A stretch of 64,000 bases of DNA, taken from Paramacrobiotus metropolitanus (Eukaryota; Tardigrada; Eutardigrada; Parachela; Macrobiotidae). Positions 24,901 to 35,062 of this stretch are shown piece by piece. The stretch covers positions 124,001 through 188,000 of the forward strand of contig NW_026570359.1 of assembly GCF_019649055.1 (NCBI RefSeq), written 5' to 3'. The notes under the pieces were generated by a model that was not told the DNA's origin, searched no databases, and saw nothing but the letters and a program-made list of their open reading frames with translations. The position numbers and the translations under genes are program-made. Every line of letters starts with the position of its first letter. The first letter of the stretch is position 1.

Positions 24901-25817
24901 GGCTCCCGTGCGTGATGAGAAACAACGTGGATCCTAAACTTTCCGTACGATTCAAAGTCCTTAACAATCTTCCCTTTGGCCTTCTTGCAGAACTTGCATT
25001 TCGCGCTGTGCAGCTGCCCCGTTCGTGAGTTTCTTGTTTCTTTTATGGACGAATGGCCTTCGTAAAGATGCAGGTAGAACAGCTTCGGGGATATAGTATC
25101 AGCCAGCGGATGGGATTTTTTGGAATTCGCAGGTTTCTTCGGATCTCCTTCGTCATCGGAGCTCAGCAGTTCCACAGTGTCTGTCGATTTGGACATGCTC
25201 CGTGCTGCCAGATGATCGCACGAAACTGGTAGCGGTCGGCGGAGGTTTCAGAAATGTGGATTTAAGTAAGAACAATCATTTCTCTTCCAAATGACAAGTT
25301 ACGAAACTAATCTATATCACCCAGAAATCACAGTCCAAAGCTGCAGTTCTGAAACTGCAGCTTGCTTTGTGAGGTGCTCGGCCTCGCACTGCACCGAATA
25401 TACTCAACCACTGACACAGTGCCAGTGCCATTGGAACAGCTGCTTCGAGCGGGCTTACGAAATATCAGTGTTCGATCGCATACCAGTGTAAAGTTGTAAA
25501 CGTTGTCTTGACTGAGTGGATTTGTTAAGATTTCACACTTGGAATTGGAATTTCTGTTAGCGTATTCGTTAATTCTTACGCCGGAAACAAATTGATTAAC
25601 TGCTGATAATAATTACAATTTTATTTTATTACGAAGCAACCCAGCCCATTCTCAGCCCATTTCCATAAAAGATTTTCATCCCATTTTTTAAAAATTCAGC
25701 CCATCTCACCTCATCTACGGCTCTTTCCCACCTCATCCTCATCTTCACCTAAAAGATGAGGTGGGCTGGGAAAAATGGGAAAAATTTTCACCTCACCTGA
25801 AAGATGGGCCAAGTCTG
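21969..25817 (-). mobile_element. hAT-superfamily DNA transposon with perfect 8-bp target site duplication
   Basis: Ends are CAGACTTGGCCCAT on the left and its reverse complement ATGGGCCAAGTCTG on the right. They are flanked by identical 8-bp direct repeats GTAGGCAC at 21961-21968 and 25818-25825. An 8-bp target duplication is diagnostic of hAT elements. Subterminal regions (22000-22080 and 25640-25800) carry multiple short CAGCCCAT/CACCTCA-like motifs that could be transposase-binding sites. The interior encodes one five-exon transposase on the minus strand. The intact ends, perfect duplication and nearly open coding region suggest a young insertion. Confidence 0.95.
22251..25196 (-). CDS. 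hAT transposase with BED zinc finger (one frame break)
   Basis: Minus-strand exons: 25196-24900, 24700-24463, 24322-23786, 23479-23066 and 22901-22251, all with GT-AG borders, for about 711 aa. Exon 1 carries a BED-type zinc finger (CKFCKKAK followed by HVVSHH). Exons 3-4 carry the RNase-H-like catalytic region, with VGTDNGGNVVKAF and RCVAHTMQLCL blocks typical of hAT. The last exon has the hAT dimerisation motif (NPLVYWKSK, then APATTAGVERIFSVAG). Exon 2 is 238 nt, one base more than a multiple of three. The conserved GLPFSTLISVNAITNP block lies in a different frame from the upstream part, so there is a frameshift near 24575. All other joins are in phase. The protein would cut and paste this element. 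It is the only autonomous-type plain DNA transposase found in the window. Confidence 0.9.
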
Positions 25818-26776
25818 GTAGGCACACTCATAGGGAGTCCTAGCCATAATCTCCAAAGTCCAAACTTAACCGTTGAAACAAGAAACAAGTTGAACAACTC
25901 TCGCCCGTCCTCAAAATCAAGTTCTTACCAATTTTCCTTAAGAAGACAACTGAGCCATCAAAATAAGTGTCAAATGTCTCACATGTAATGAGGACAAAAT
26001 TACATCGATCAGTAAGCATGTACTTTCCCATCTTGACGGTGAATGTGTCGCATGACTAAGTCCTCCCCTAGGGCACCCTATGAGCCCTATATGAAAAGGT
26101 CAGCGATGACCTGGACCTATGTGTACCTATGGTGAACGACTAGGCAGCACCTGTGTGACCATGACCTTTATTCGGTAAAACGCTTGCCCACTAGGGCCAC
26201 TACAACTACTCTATAGCTAAGCAGCTAGGCTGCTGCTGAAGAACGGACTGACTGGCTGGCAGTCGGAAGGCCTCCGTATATATGAGGATGGCCGGCTAGG
26301 AGGGGGTGGGGCTTTTGTGGTGACTGGCTCGATGACGGCGGTATGACAGGAAGTGACGTAAGGGTAATGTCATATGATGTAATCGACCGCTGACTGACCT
26401 TGACGGTATGACGCATGTCGTGACTCCGTCACAAATGCAAGTTCGACGGCGGCGCCCGCACACTTTGAGGTTGCATCGATGTACGAATACGCCATCGTAT
26501 ACCTGCATATCACGTCCCAAACTAGCGGTTGTCCGCGGTTCGCGTAGCTCCATCTGGCCGCTTTCCGTTTTCTCTCAAAAAATTCCACTGGCTCTGGTCT
26601 CTGGATACGATTCAATGCCGGCATTGCATAAAGTTCGCAATATTATATCGTTAATACCGTTATGCCGAAACACACACTTTACTTGAAACACACAATCATT
26701 ATGGGTGCTTAAGCCTTGCACTTCAAATTGAACCTGATCAGTTCTTTTACATCCGAGAGTTCAAGTTTAACTTAAG

Positions 26777-26806
26777 AACCTATGTGATAATATTATCACA
26801 TAGGTT
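26777..26806. repeat. Perfect 30-bp palindrome (15-bp arms, no spacer)
   Basis: AACCTATGTGATAAT is followed immediately by its exact reverse complement. The first bases (AACCTAT) are shared with the GPCR 2 flank near 57340, but the rest is not. Confidence 0.9.
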
Positions 26807-26819
26807 CAATATTATCACA

Positions 26820-26871
26820 CACTCCGTGACATAAAGCGTAACATTAATGTTACGCTTTATGTCACGGAGTG
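26820..26871. repeat. Perfect 52-bp palindrome (26-bp arms, no spacer)
   Basis: The left arm starts CACTCCGTGACATAAAGC and ends ACATT. The right arm is its exact reverse complement, ending GGAGTG. There is no spacer and no mismatch. A TTACGCTTTATG phrase recurs once more just downstream, near 26892. Confidence 0.92.
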
Positions 26872-27616
26872 CATTCCGCGTAGGTATGATTTACGCTTTA
26901 TGGAGGCCAAAGTATTTGGGCCTAGGTGAAAATTCACGGGCTGACGGGGTTCATGGTGAACTATTACCGTAAATAAATTTATCGGTCACAGTTTTAGACC
27001 GGGGAATAATATACTGACGCCAGGATATAGGAGTTGGGAATGATCTACTATTGCACACATGGTTGTTTGAATATCTTAGTTGGCTACATACGGATGTCAA
27101 AATCTGCTTTTTGCGCAGCTGATTATAATTCATTAGGGATCGGGTGGTCTTAACCCTTAACAGAGAAAATGAATTGTGCATGTGCAGAGTCCGTGAGTCA
27201 CCTTGTCGGACTGCATAGTCAATTTGGCAGACAGCATTGTGTCTCTATTTTTGGAACCGTTTTGAGAAAACTGTATGACCTATTGCACCTGCGGTGAGAA
27301 AAATTAACCACACGATACGATGGTGAGCTAACACATAACATTTACGTAGAATCTCTCATTCTCTTATTTCAGTTCCTTTCAAAGCCCCTCTTGAAATCTG
27401 AGCTACTTAGTCTGATAGAGTGCAGAGGCGTTCGTTAAGCAGATGAAATGCGCACGAACATCAGGCATATAAATTAGATTCTGCAGCCCGAAAACTGCAG
27501 CCCGAAAACTCGCAGTGCATAGTAACTGAAATTTGTACATTTCTCAGAAAGAATCTGAATTGTGCGTTCGCAATTCTGAAGGTCCTGCTACTTTCTATTT
27601 CCGCGCAGAGGTTACA

Positions 27617-28728
27617 ATGCTATCGAATAACAGTTCTGGAAATTTTTTTACCTTTGACAACTTATCATTGCTGTTGAAAAACATCTCTAACCAGACGAGT
27701 ACGGATCACGGCTCATCGGCAACACTGATCAGTATGACAACCGCCACGCTGATCCTAAATTTCGGTGTTCTGATCTTGCTGATTAAGGAGAAGGCTCTCC
27801 GTACTCCGTTCAATGTGTACGTGATTGTCTTACTGTGCAGCAACATTCTGTATGTCGGGTTAAACAACATCACGATGATTATGACGCCGGTGGGACATTG
27901 GTGGATTGGCGATGGAGCGTGTACGGTACAGTTGTACTGCCGGTACATTGTGATCACCATCATCACCCACAGTCACGTGCTGATCAGCATTAACCGCGCC
28001 TGGGCACTGTACTGGCCGGTGTCGTACAAAAACAACCACACTTCTACTGTCGCGTGGCTGCTGTGTTTCGGAATGGTGGTCTATGTCCATGTCTGCCAGC
28101 TGCCTGGACTTATCATGGACGCACTGTACTACCGTATTCCAGTTCAGGTAAATAATATTTCGTTTGTTTTGCGGTACATTCACAGTTCGAAGAGACGTTG
28201 TGCGGTTTTTCGACAGAAGTTTATTTTTTGTCTTAGACTTCTAAAATTTGCCGGATGAATAGACAAGCGCAGCTGACCTTTGCCATGTTCTCGTCCATCT
28301 GGGTGTTCGATATACCCAAGATCTTCATTCCGATCTGTTACCCATTCCTGCTATGGAAATTCTTGCGAAGAAGCAACGCCATTCGCGGCCGCCAGGCAAC
28401 TGTCACCCAAACCGAGCTGCCTCGCCGACGCGACCATGTGACGCGACCTTTCATCCTGCTGACTTTCATTACAGGTAGTGCAGCAGTCTGCTGGATACCA
28501 ATCATGGTTTATTATTTCATTGTGGATTATGTGGGCACGATGCGATCACATCGACTGGAAACAGCGCTAATACTTCTCTATTCCGTTGAACCTATACTGG
28601 ATCCCGTGTTTTTCATTTTAAGTATCAGCAATTTGTACGATCATGTTGCTGTATTGTGGAGAACCCGAGTTACCAGAATCCATCGCATCGGGAGGGCAAC
28701 AAATACCGTGGAACTTTTCAGCGTTTAA
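27617..28728 (+). CDS. Rhodopsin-like (class A) GPCR, two exons, 340 aa (GPCR 1)
   Basis: Exons 27617-28147 and 28237-28728 join in phase 0 and give 340 aa. The N-terminus has several N-glycosylation sequons (NNSS, NISNQT). Seven hydrophobic segments are visible: TM1 from about residue 45, TM2 about 75, TM3 about 110-135 ending INRAWALYW, TM4 about 150, TM5 after the exon join (FAMFSSIWVF), TM6 about 245-265 with CWIP, TM7 about 285-310. The pair CTVQLYC at TM3 and KICRM in the second outer loop would supply the usual disulphide. Position DRY reads NRA, and NPxxY reads DPVFF, so activation motifs are atypical. The ATG at 27617 was chosen because both GPCR copies share it and the sequons follow. 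The ligand is unknown. An upstream in-frame ATG at 27533 is possible. Confidence 0.85.
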
Positions 28729-29349
28729 TTATGAAGTAAACTATTCATTATTTGCACATGAAGTTTGGTGTTATTGCGTTCTGACACCACGTGCAGAACA
28801 TATCATGCACATTCTGTGGAACTCAGTGGAAGTAACCGGCTAAATTGGCGTAATTCTTGTTAACCAAAAAATAGTAAAGACCTCAACCATACTGGCCGAT
28901 GTACGAAAACAAATGCTGACTGCTTTGATGGAATATGTTTTACCGAATGAAGTTATTGATGGCGGTACGCAGTTAATTATGTATATCGGCATATAAAAAA
29001 ACTGAACTAGCGGTCAATAACACAGAAAAAGCCAGCAAAATTTTATTATTTCACAGTAGCAAAAATGAACTATCTATAGAGTAGAAAAATAGCACAATAG
29101 CTTGATATACGAGTACGTACGTACTGTATATGAACAACTGAAGCTGACGTTACATGTGCAGAAGTTTTCCCGGAGTAAGAAAAGCGAATGGACGATAAGT
29201 CTATGATGCGCTGGAAATCTGGAATTCGTTCACATTGAAGTAAACAGTTTGTAATAGGGTCTGTCCGTTTTTATATGGCTGTAGACATTCTTGATGACTG
29301 GAAGTACACAAGTTCTAGCGAAGGATGTAGCGTTCGCCTTACCGCATGC
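28729..29349. other. Intergenic region between convergent GPCR 1 and the GTPase remnant
   Basis: No gene. The region matches 59216-59950 downstream of GPCR 2 in a patchy way (for example the phrases near 28800 on CATGCACATT and 29330 on CTTACCG). Confidence 0.55.
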
Positions 29350-29440
29350 AATATCTAGCAGCGATTTTAATAATGTGGGTGCCGTTTAACGAAATTTCCC
29401 ATAGCCGTCCACAATCTGTTGGGCCATCCTTTTCTGCTAT

Positions 29441-29700
29441 AACAGAGGCAGCCATAAGTCGGCTGTCCGTGATGATCTCAGCGAGGGAGGGCGGTCAGAT
29501 GAAGATCCTGTCTGTTGAGGAAATTCCGAAAAATGGCGATGGAGCGGAATCGAACCGCTGGCTACCGAGTGAGATCCACGTAGCACAGCCACTGTGCCAT
29601 CGCCGCTGTTGGCGAAGATCAAGATATTTGTGCTTGAGCTTGAGCCAACCAGGTAGGCGGCGGATGGGCGGCTGCTGTGTGTAAAGAGGATTCTCCTCTT
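29441..29700 (-). mobile_element. Insertion with tRNA-like head, possible SINE
   Basis: Compared with the intact GTPase gene (where the equivalent point is near 60020), this stretch is extra DNA. It carries a tRNA-like segment at 29535-29604 on the minus strand. The flanking TTCTGC and ACACTGC share only CTGC, so a target duplication is uncertain. A tRNA-derived SINE is the simplest reading, but no second copy was found in the window. Confidence 0.5.
29535..29604 (-). ncRNA. tRNA-like sequence with intact pol III A and B boxes
   Basis: On the minus strand a perfect 7-bp acceptor stem (GGCGATG with CATCGCC) encloses an A-box match (TGGCACAGTGG) and an exact B box (GGTTCGATTCC). The T arm is perfect (AGCGG, 7-nt loop, CCGCT). 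The anticodon arm does not fold into a normal 5-bp stem with a 7-nt loop, so I do not assign an anticodon or call a functional tRNA gene. Confidence 0.6.
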
Positions 29701-30702
29701 ACACTGCCATCCGGTGAAGGCGGTCTTCTTGGCGCTGGCTCCGCGGGTGGTTGTGCCCGGGTTGTGGCGATGGATATTGCTCTTGCGGACCTCCGTAACC
29801 GTAAGGATAATAAGTGTCGGTATGGTGGGGAGCAGAGTAAGAAGGAGGTTGCCGATTACGATTAGGCGGCGCCTCCCGCCAGGGGTTGTTTGAATGGTAT
29901 TCATGCCGGTAATCATGACTGTTATGAAACTCCTGCATGGCTTTGTAGTTGTACTGTGTATACCTGATGTTTTACCCATACTTGGGTGCATACAGCGTTT
30001 CCTGGCTTCGTACTTGCTGCTTACGAACACCTTGGATCATTTCCACAAAATTCTGAATCTTCTTGCCATTAATTGGCAGATTGTACAGTGACTGGATAGC
30101 GTCCATAATGTTTTTGGCCGTAATGTGGTGGTCTTTGTCGCTTCCCTGCATGGATTTTTCGAGAAGCTGCTTCTCCTCCCGGTATCCTTGTAGCATTTTC
30201 TCGTATCCTTGGAGACCCTCTCTGCCACAACCTGGAGCAATTTTCTCCTTTTCCGCCCCGATCAAGTAGTGTAGGTACTCCTCCATGGCGCCATTTAACA
30301 GAATCATGGCGTTATTTTTTAAATAGCAGCCAAATGTTGCGAATTTCCTTCTTATCATAGGCCAGGTCTTGTTTCCGCTGGTTGAGTTCTTTCAGAAAGA
30401 TCCCCACCGCATTGAGCTCGCCGTCTTTCTGATGTAATACATAATTTTTGCACTCTCTGGTCCATTTCATTCACTACTGCATTTCGTACTAGATGTGCAT
30501 ATGATTTTCCCATGAACATCGTTCACAAAACAGTCCGCCCGACGCTACCATAGCTTGACATTTCTGCAGTCCTGGATTCGGATATTGCTTCTGTTGACTC
30601 CCTTGCAGAAGACAATGCTCATGACACCACGTAATGTAATCCACCTTCTTGTACATGATTTGGATTCGACGTTGAACTTGACAGTAAACTTTGGCTTTTC
30701 AA

Positions 30703-30976
30703 ATGGAAAGCGTTGGTCTGGAGCGTCCGACTCTTCTCGATTGCTAACGTTTAATGGAAAACTTCATCTGTTCAGCCACATATATGTAATGGTGTACTAC
30801 GATGCAGCGCGGGACAGTTGGCTCCATTACGCAAGCCGAGAGCCACCGTTCGACAAATGTTTCGGTTATGGGCTAGTTCCACAACCTGTTGTCGGCAAAT
30901 GGATGCAACAACCCGGCTCATGCGCGCACCTGAAGTGTGAGAGAGGATCAGGGGTTGCTCAGAAGACCATTGGTAG
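30703..30976 (+). pseudogene. Isolated last exon of a Kelch gene (Kelch F), at the duplication junction
   Basis: This encodes the final Kelch blade (SRLLTFNGKLHLF, YYDAARDSW, CFGYGLVPQPVV, QPGSCAHLKC) and matches the last exon at 502-761. Only the end of the preceding intron is present. The homology begins near 30655, where the GTPase remnant stops. The splice acceptor reads CAA instead of CAG, and 8 extra nt near the C-terminus change the frame of the last residues. A chimeric open frame of 172 codons (30555-31073) runs through the junction, starting in antisense GTPase sequence. This is a remnant without BTB, BACK or most of the propeller. Confidence 0.8.
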
Positions 30977-31828
30977 TTTTGAAAAAAAATTGTTTGTAGT
31001 GATTTGTGTGTACGGGAATGGTGAGAAGATTTCTCCTAAACCTTTTTGTAGCTTATTTTTTCGATACAAATAATTTGGGCAAATTTGATTGTTCATCTGC
31101 CGCAAACGCTCAGTATGTAGAGCATACAATTACAAATAAACCAGTCAAACGGAAGAAGCTGATGCTATCTAAAATATCAGAAGTAAAGCAACTGTATACA
31201 GAGTTATACTCGTACCGCGTGTTACCGCATTTCTTAGGTAGCGAGTTACACTTTAGAGTAACGTTAAACCTCAATGAATCGAAAAGAACTCGCGGTAATC
31301 TAAACGATTAAAAACAACAGCCCCCGTGTCACTTTCCAGGTTTGAAATAGACTACTGGTATTAATGCACTTGTAACGTTTATGTACTAGTAGCACATGTA
31401 CTAGTAGCCGTAGCACACGTACTCCACCGTAGAGTTGTTATAGACGAGCCGTGGCCGCTCTGAGAATTATCGATCCGTTCACAATATTTCCTGTAGTTAA
31501 TCTAACAATGTGAATCCTGATCCGCCTGCAAGATGTTAGGTCGGCTTGTGCTGGTGTACTTCTATAATTCATAATTTTTTATGCAACTACTAAACGCGCT
31601 ACGGATGTGTATTTATGCGCAATTTCGTTTGTATCAAATCACGTTATCTTTCTGTTAAGTTATTCAGTTCGGTTTCACAGTCTGTAAATCGCCCAACTGA
31701 TATTGTTAGTTTTTGTGCGATACCAACTACAGGGCGGCAAAGTCCTGTACCGTCATTAGATTAAAATTCTAGTGTAGGTTGCTCGATTAAATCTACTTCT
31801 GTACGAAGTTTTGCTTCCGAACGCCACT
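30977..31828. other. Intergenic region between Kelch F and Kelch E
   Basis: No gene. About 30990-31070 resembles 820-910 behind the first Kelch tail. About 31400-31828 matches 2470-2845, the 5' flank of Kelch A, and is the probable promoter/5' UTR region. Confidence 0.6.
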
Positions 31829-32380
31829 ATGGAGCCTTTCAACTCAGAATCTCCATCTTCGAGTTCCTTGCAACCTGCTGTGTATGCAGCAACCGTTAGT
31901 TCTGATGTATCGCTCCGAGGAGCGGACGATCAGTCTAAACCCATCCAGTGGATTCCCTGCCATCGTGCTGTTCTGGCAGCTCAGAGCACTTACTTCCGCT
32001 CTATGTTCGCTTCGCAAATGAAGGAAGCGAATGAAAAGCAGATTCAGCTCAAGGATATCCCCCATGAAATCTTAGACCAGTCAGTATAATACAAGTATAT
32101 GTCCATAGAGAGAAAACAGAAAGTGTTGCTTTAATGTAAGAGAACGGACCACGTGGCATGTAGCCGGCAGAACTGTTAACATGTTAACGGTTAACGCATT
32201 AACACGTTTGCCGGGCGAGGATGTTAACGTTAACATTCCCGCCGGGCCCAGATGTTAACGACCGAAATCGTACACGTTGTAGATGGATTTAATGATTCAT
32301 GTTATGGATACAAATCCTACAATGTATGTAATAATAATTACCTATAGAAGTATCGAATTTAATTATTAATTTTTAGCTAT

Positions 32381-32419
32381 CCTTTAAAAAACGTTTCTGC
32401 AAGAAACGTTTTTTAAAGG
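32381..32419. repeat. Perfect 18-bp hairpin with 3-nt loop inside element 3
   Basis: CCTTTAAAAAACGTTTCT is followed by GCA and then the exact reverse complement. No neighbouring coding gene gives it an obvious role. It could be a cruciform or a nested miniature element. Confidence 0.85.
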
Positions 32420-34077
32420 GTCGTAAAACAGGGTTTGCAAAATTGCGGGCGGAAGGGGTCTAAAACGGAAAGAAAAACGCATGACTGAGGTGCCTGATGC
32501 GAAACCACCTCTCAACTGTGGGAACAAGAAGATAACATAACAAATAGTACAGGAGTAGCGGTACCTGGCTTATGTTTTGACTAACCGTTTTCAGTTATAA
32601 CTAAAATTTTTCAAAAACACATCATCGGTTTTTGTTAATCAGTATTTAACGATTTAAACTAAAGGTCTGTTTTGACTCAAAATTTCTACACCTTCTTTTT
32701 GCTTATAATTTACTTACCAATGCGCCTGTCTGCGCTCGGCTGCTGAACTTGTTGGGCAGACAGACAGCCAGCAAACAGGCTGCAGCACACATGCTGAGGC
32801 GCTGTATATTCAAGTAAAACAGACCTTCGACGGCTCGTCAGTGGTATCAAATTACACCGTTAACATTCTAGCCGGGCCACTGGGCCAGAATGTTAACGCC
32901 TTAACATGGGTCTTATTTTCCAGTTCAAGTCTTTTACTTCGAAACGTGTTTTCTTTTTACAAATGCTGTCTGAAGAATCGTGTAAACACCATTGTTGTGC
33001 AATTAATGCCATGCAAATTCACTAATTAACTAATTTGTGAGAATTACTATCGCATCTAATGAGAATTACTATCGCATCTAATAAGCACTAACATCCCTGC
33101 CGGTACGTGTGTTAGCGTTAACATCGCCCGCCCGGCAGCAATGGTAATGTTTGGTTAATGTGATAACGCTTGATAACAGCCGCAATTACGTACGTATAAG
33201 CAAATTCAGTGGCTGTGAATATATGTATGTACCATACACCTGATGTTTGCCATGGTTTGTCATGCCCGGCACTTGCCGCACAAAAGCACAGAAACATCAT
33301 GCAAGATTCGCTGGCAAAATAATGCAAAAGTTTCTTCCCGCCAAAAGTGGTACCAAATTTGGGTACATGCACGAAAGCATTCACTTTCGCGTACTTCCAA
33401 AATTCACAAACTGTGCCATAAGGCACAGTTCTTATGACATTTATGTAGCAGAGTGATTTGTGTACATTGGCTTGTTTGCGCACGCGAATTACGGTTAGAA
33501 AATTATGGCTGAAAGAAAATTCCAAAAGTTTAAACCCGGTTAGGTGCGCGAGTATGGAAAATCTCGTTATGGACAGATTATCTTCGAATTTTGCGCAAAA
33601 GGTCATATAAAGCTCAATCTTGTTTGAACACGAACGAATTTTGAGGAACTTCGGGGTTTTTACGATTTTAAAAGAAGGTGAAATGCCAAAGTTTTTTGTG
33701 AATGTACGCGAATTAGGTACTATGTACCGGTTACTTAAGTAAAATAAAAATCGTTGAATGAAATGTCGAATTGTATGTAGGGTGCACAATCAGTCTGCGC
33801 AGGTAAGAACAAGCTCGCCGGGCTAGAATGTAAACGGCGTTAACATTTGGGCCCGGCGGGAATGTTAAGTAAATAGTTTATAGTTAATTGTACAGCTATG
33901 TTTCGAATCATGTGTTTCACGATTTTTAATTTTGTATACATATATGCTGAATGTTGATTTTACAGTTTTTTGTAGATCATTTGAAGCACTGCATCATAGT
34001 CAACACTGCATTAAATTATTATCGTAAAAAGTAAATATCCGGCATTCCAGTCAAAACCGCTTGTTAACGCCCGGTTA

Positions 34078-34374
34078 ACATTTGAGCCTGCAAATGTTAT
34101 AACGCCGTTAACATTTGAGCCGGCACATCTTATAGCGCCGTCAACATTTGAGCCTGCACATGCTATAACGCCGTTAACATTTCAGCCGGCACATGTTATA
34201 ACGCCGTTAACATTTCAGCCGGCATGCGTTATAACGCCTTTAACATTTCAGCCGGCATGCGTTATAACGCCTTTAACATTTCAGCCGGCACATGCTATAA
34301 CGCCGTTAACATTTCAGCCGGCACATGTTATAACGCCGTTAACATTTCAGCCGGCACGCGTTATAACGGCTTAA
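34078..34374. repeat. Minisatellite: nine 33-bp units
   Basis: Nine head-to-tail units of exactly 33 bp with the core ACATTTCAGCCGGCACATG then TTATAACGCCGTTA. Units differ at a few positions. The unit contains GCCGGC and a GTTATAAC palindrome. Because 33 is a multiple of three, an 11-residue periodic open frame appears (NISAG repeats), which I regard as a by-product. Confidence 0.92.
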
Positions 34375-34377
34375 GAG

Positions 34378-35062
34378 ATATGGCCCGGTACATGGCACAA
34401 AATACGTGTACATGCACGAAAACTCAGTTTTGGACATTCCGATATACTCCATTGCTTTGTTTAATGACATCCTGTGGCCAGATGATATGTATTAACAGGT
34501 GTCAAAACAGTTTTGGCGCGTGCAGCGCGCAACATCCGGTTCGGGAGCTATAGCTTTTATAAAAATCCAAAAGGTTTAAGTGCACTGAGGCGAACCAAAG
34601 TCCCATTATGGACCGATCCCCTTCAAATCTTCCACGTATAATTGCACATAACCATGAAGATCGTTATACGGATCCAGACATCCACGATTTTTTTCGAATT
34701 TTAAGATGAATTTATGAATTTTCGAAATTTAGTTTAGAAGTTGAAAAACATGCTAGAACAGTGGATCGGTATAAGAACGATTTTCATGGTTATGCGCATT
34801 TACATGCAAAGTTTAAAGAAGATTGGTCCATAGTGACTTTTGGTATACCGGAATGCATTTAAACTTTTTGGAATTTTGTTACCATTATACCTCAAAACCG
34901 GATGCTGCACGTGCAAACGGATTTCACACCTACGTATACAATTCGTTTGGCTGCAAAATACTATGAATAAAATAATACAAAAAATGTGTGGGGTGTGTGC
35001 AGCAGCGAAAGTTCCCGTGGATGTACAGAAATTTGCTGCTATGTACCGGGCCAAATCCCTTA
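34378..35062. repeat. Inverted pair of about 245-bp units inside element 3
   Basis: The arms 34378-34620 and 34800-35062 align as reverse complements at roughly 70 percent by eye, beginning GGCCCGGTACAT and sharing GTGCAGC, AACATCCGGTT and CCAAAAGGTTTAA-like phrases. A third, direct copy is recognisable near 33340-33590. Confidence 0.65.

Larger units (their letters stand above)
25826..27616. other. Intergenic region between the hAT element and GPCR 1
   Basis: No gene supported. About 25830-26660 has no recognised match inside the window. From about 26670 on, the sequence matches 57250-58106 (the 5' flank of GPCR 2) and is the likely promoter/5' UTR region. Two perfect palindromes at 26777-26871 interrupt this homology. 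Confidence 0.55.
29350..30650 (-). pseudogene. Truncated copy of the large GTPase gene (C-terminal third only)
   Basis: The minus strand matches the last 1.0 kb or so of the gene at 59952-63529. Shared phrases include LPINGKKIQNFVEMIQGVRK, QVRSQETLYAPKYG, EEYLHYLIGAEKEKIA and the Pro/Tyr-rich tail. Homology stops abruptly near 30650, before the GTP-binding domain, where a Kelch fragment begins. The remaining part is interrupted by stops and frameshifts (near 30358 and 30440, for example) and by a 260-bp insertion carrying a tRNA-like sequence (29441-29700). It cannot make a GTPase. Confidence 0.85.

Noticed and set aside
22251-25196. Host gene derived (domesticated) from a hAT transposase
   Set aside because: Intact terminal repeats and a perfect target duplication show it is a mobile element, not a domesticated gene.
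26296-26624. 84-85-codon minus-strand frames suggestive of a small gene
   Set aside because: There is no homologous frame in the second duplicated block, no recognisable domain and no splice partners.
29535-29604. Functional tRNA gene
   Set aside because: The acceptor and T arms are perfect but the anticodon arm does not fold, and the sequence sits in an insertion within a pseudogene.
33118-33789. 223-codon open frame on the minus strand inside element 3
   Set aside because: It has no recognisable domain, overlaps the repeated GTTAAC/GCCGGGC motif at its end and a unit that recurs in other orientations where it is not open. Chance is the simpler reading.
34078-34374. CRISPR-like array
   Set aside because: Units of 33 bp abut with no unique spacers, and the surroundings are eukaryotic. 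This is a minisatellite.
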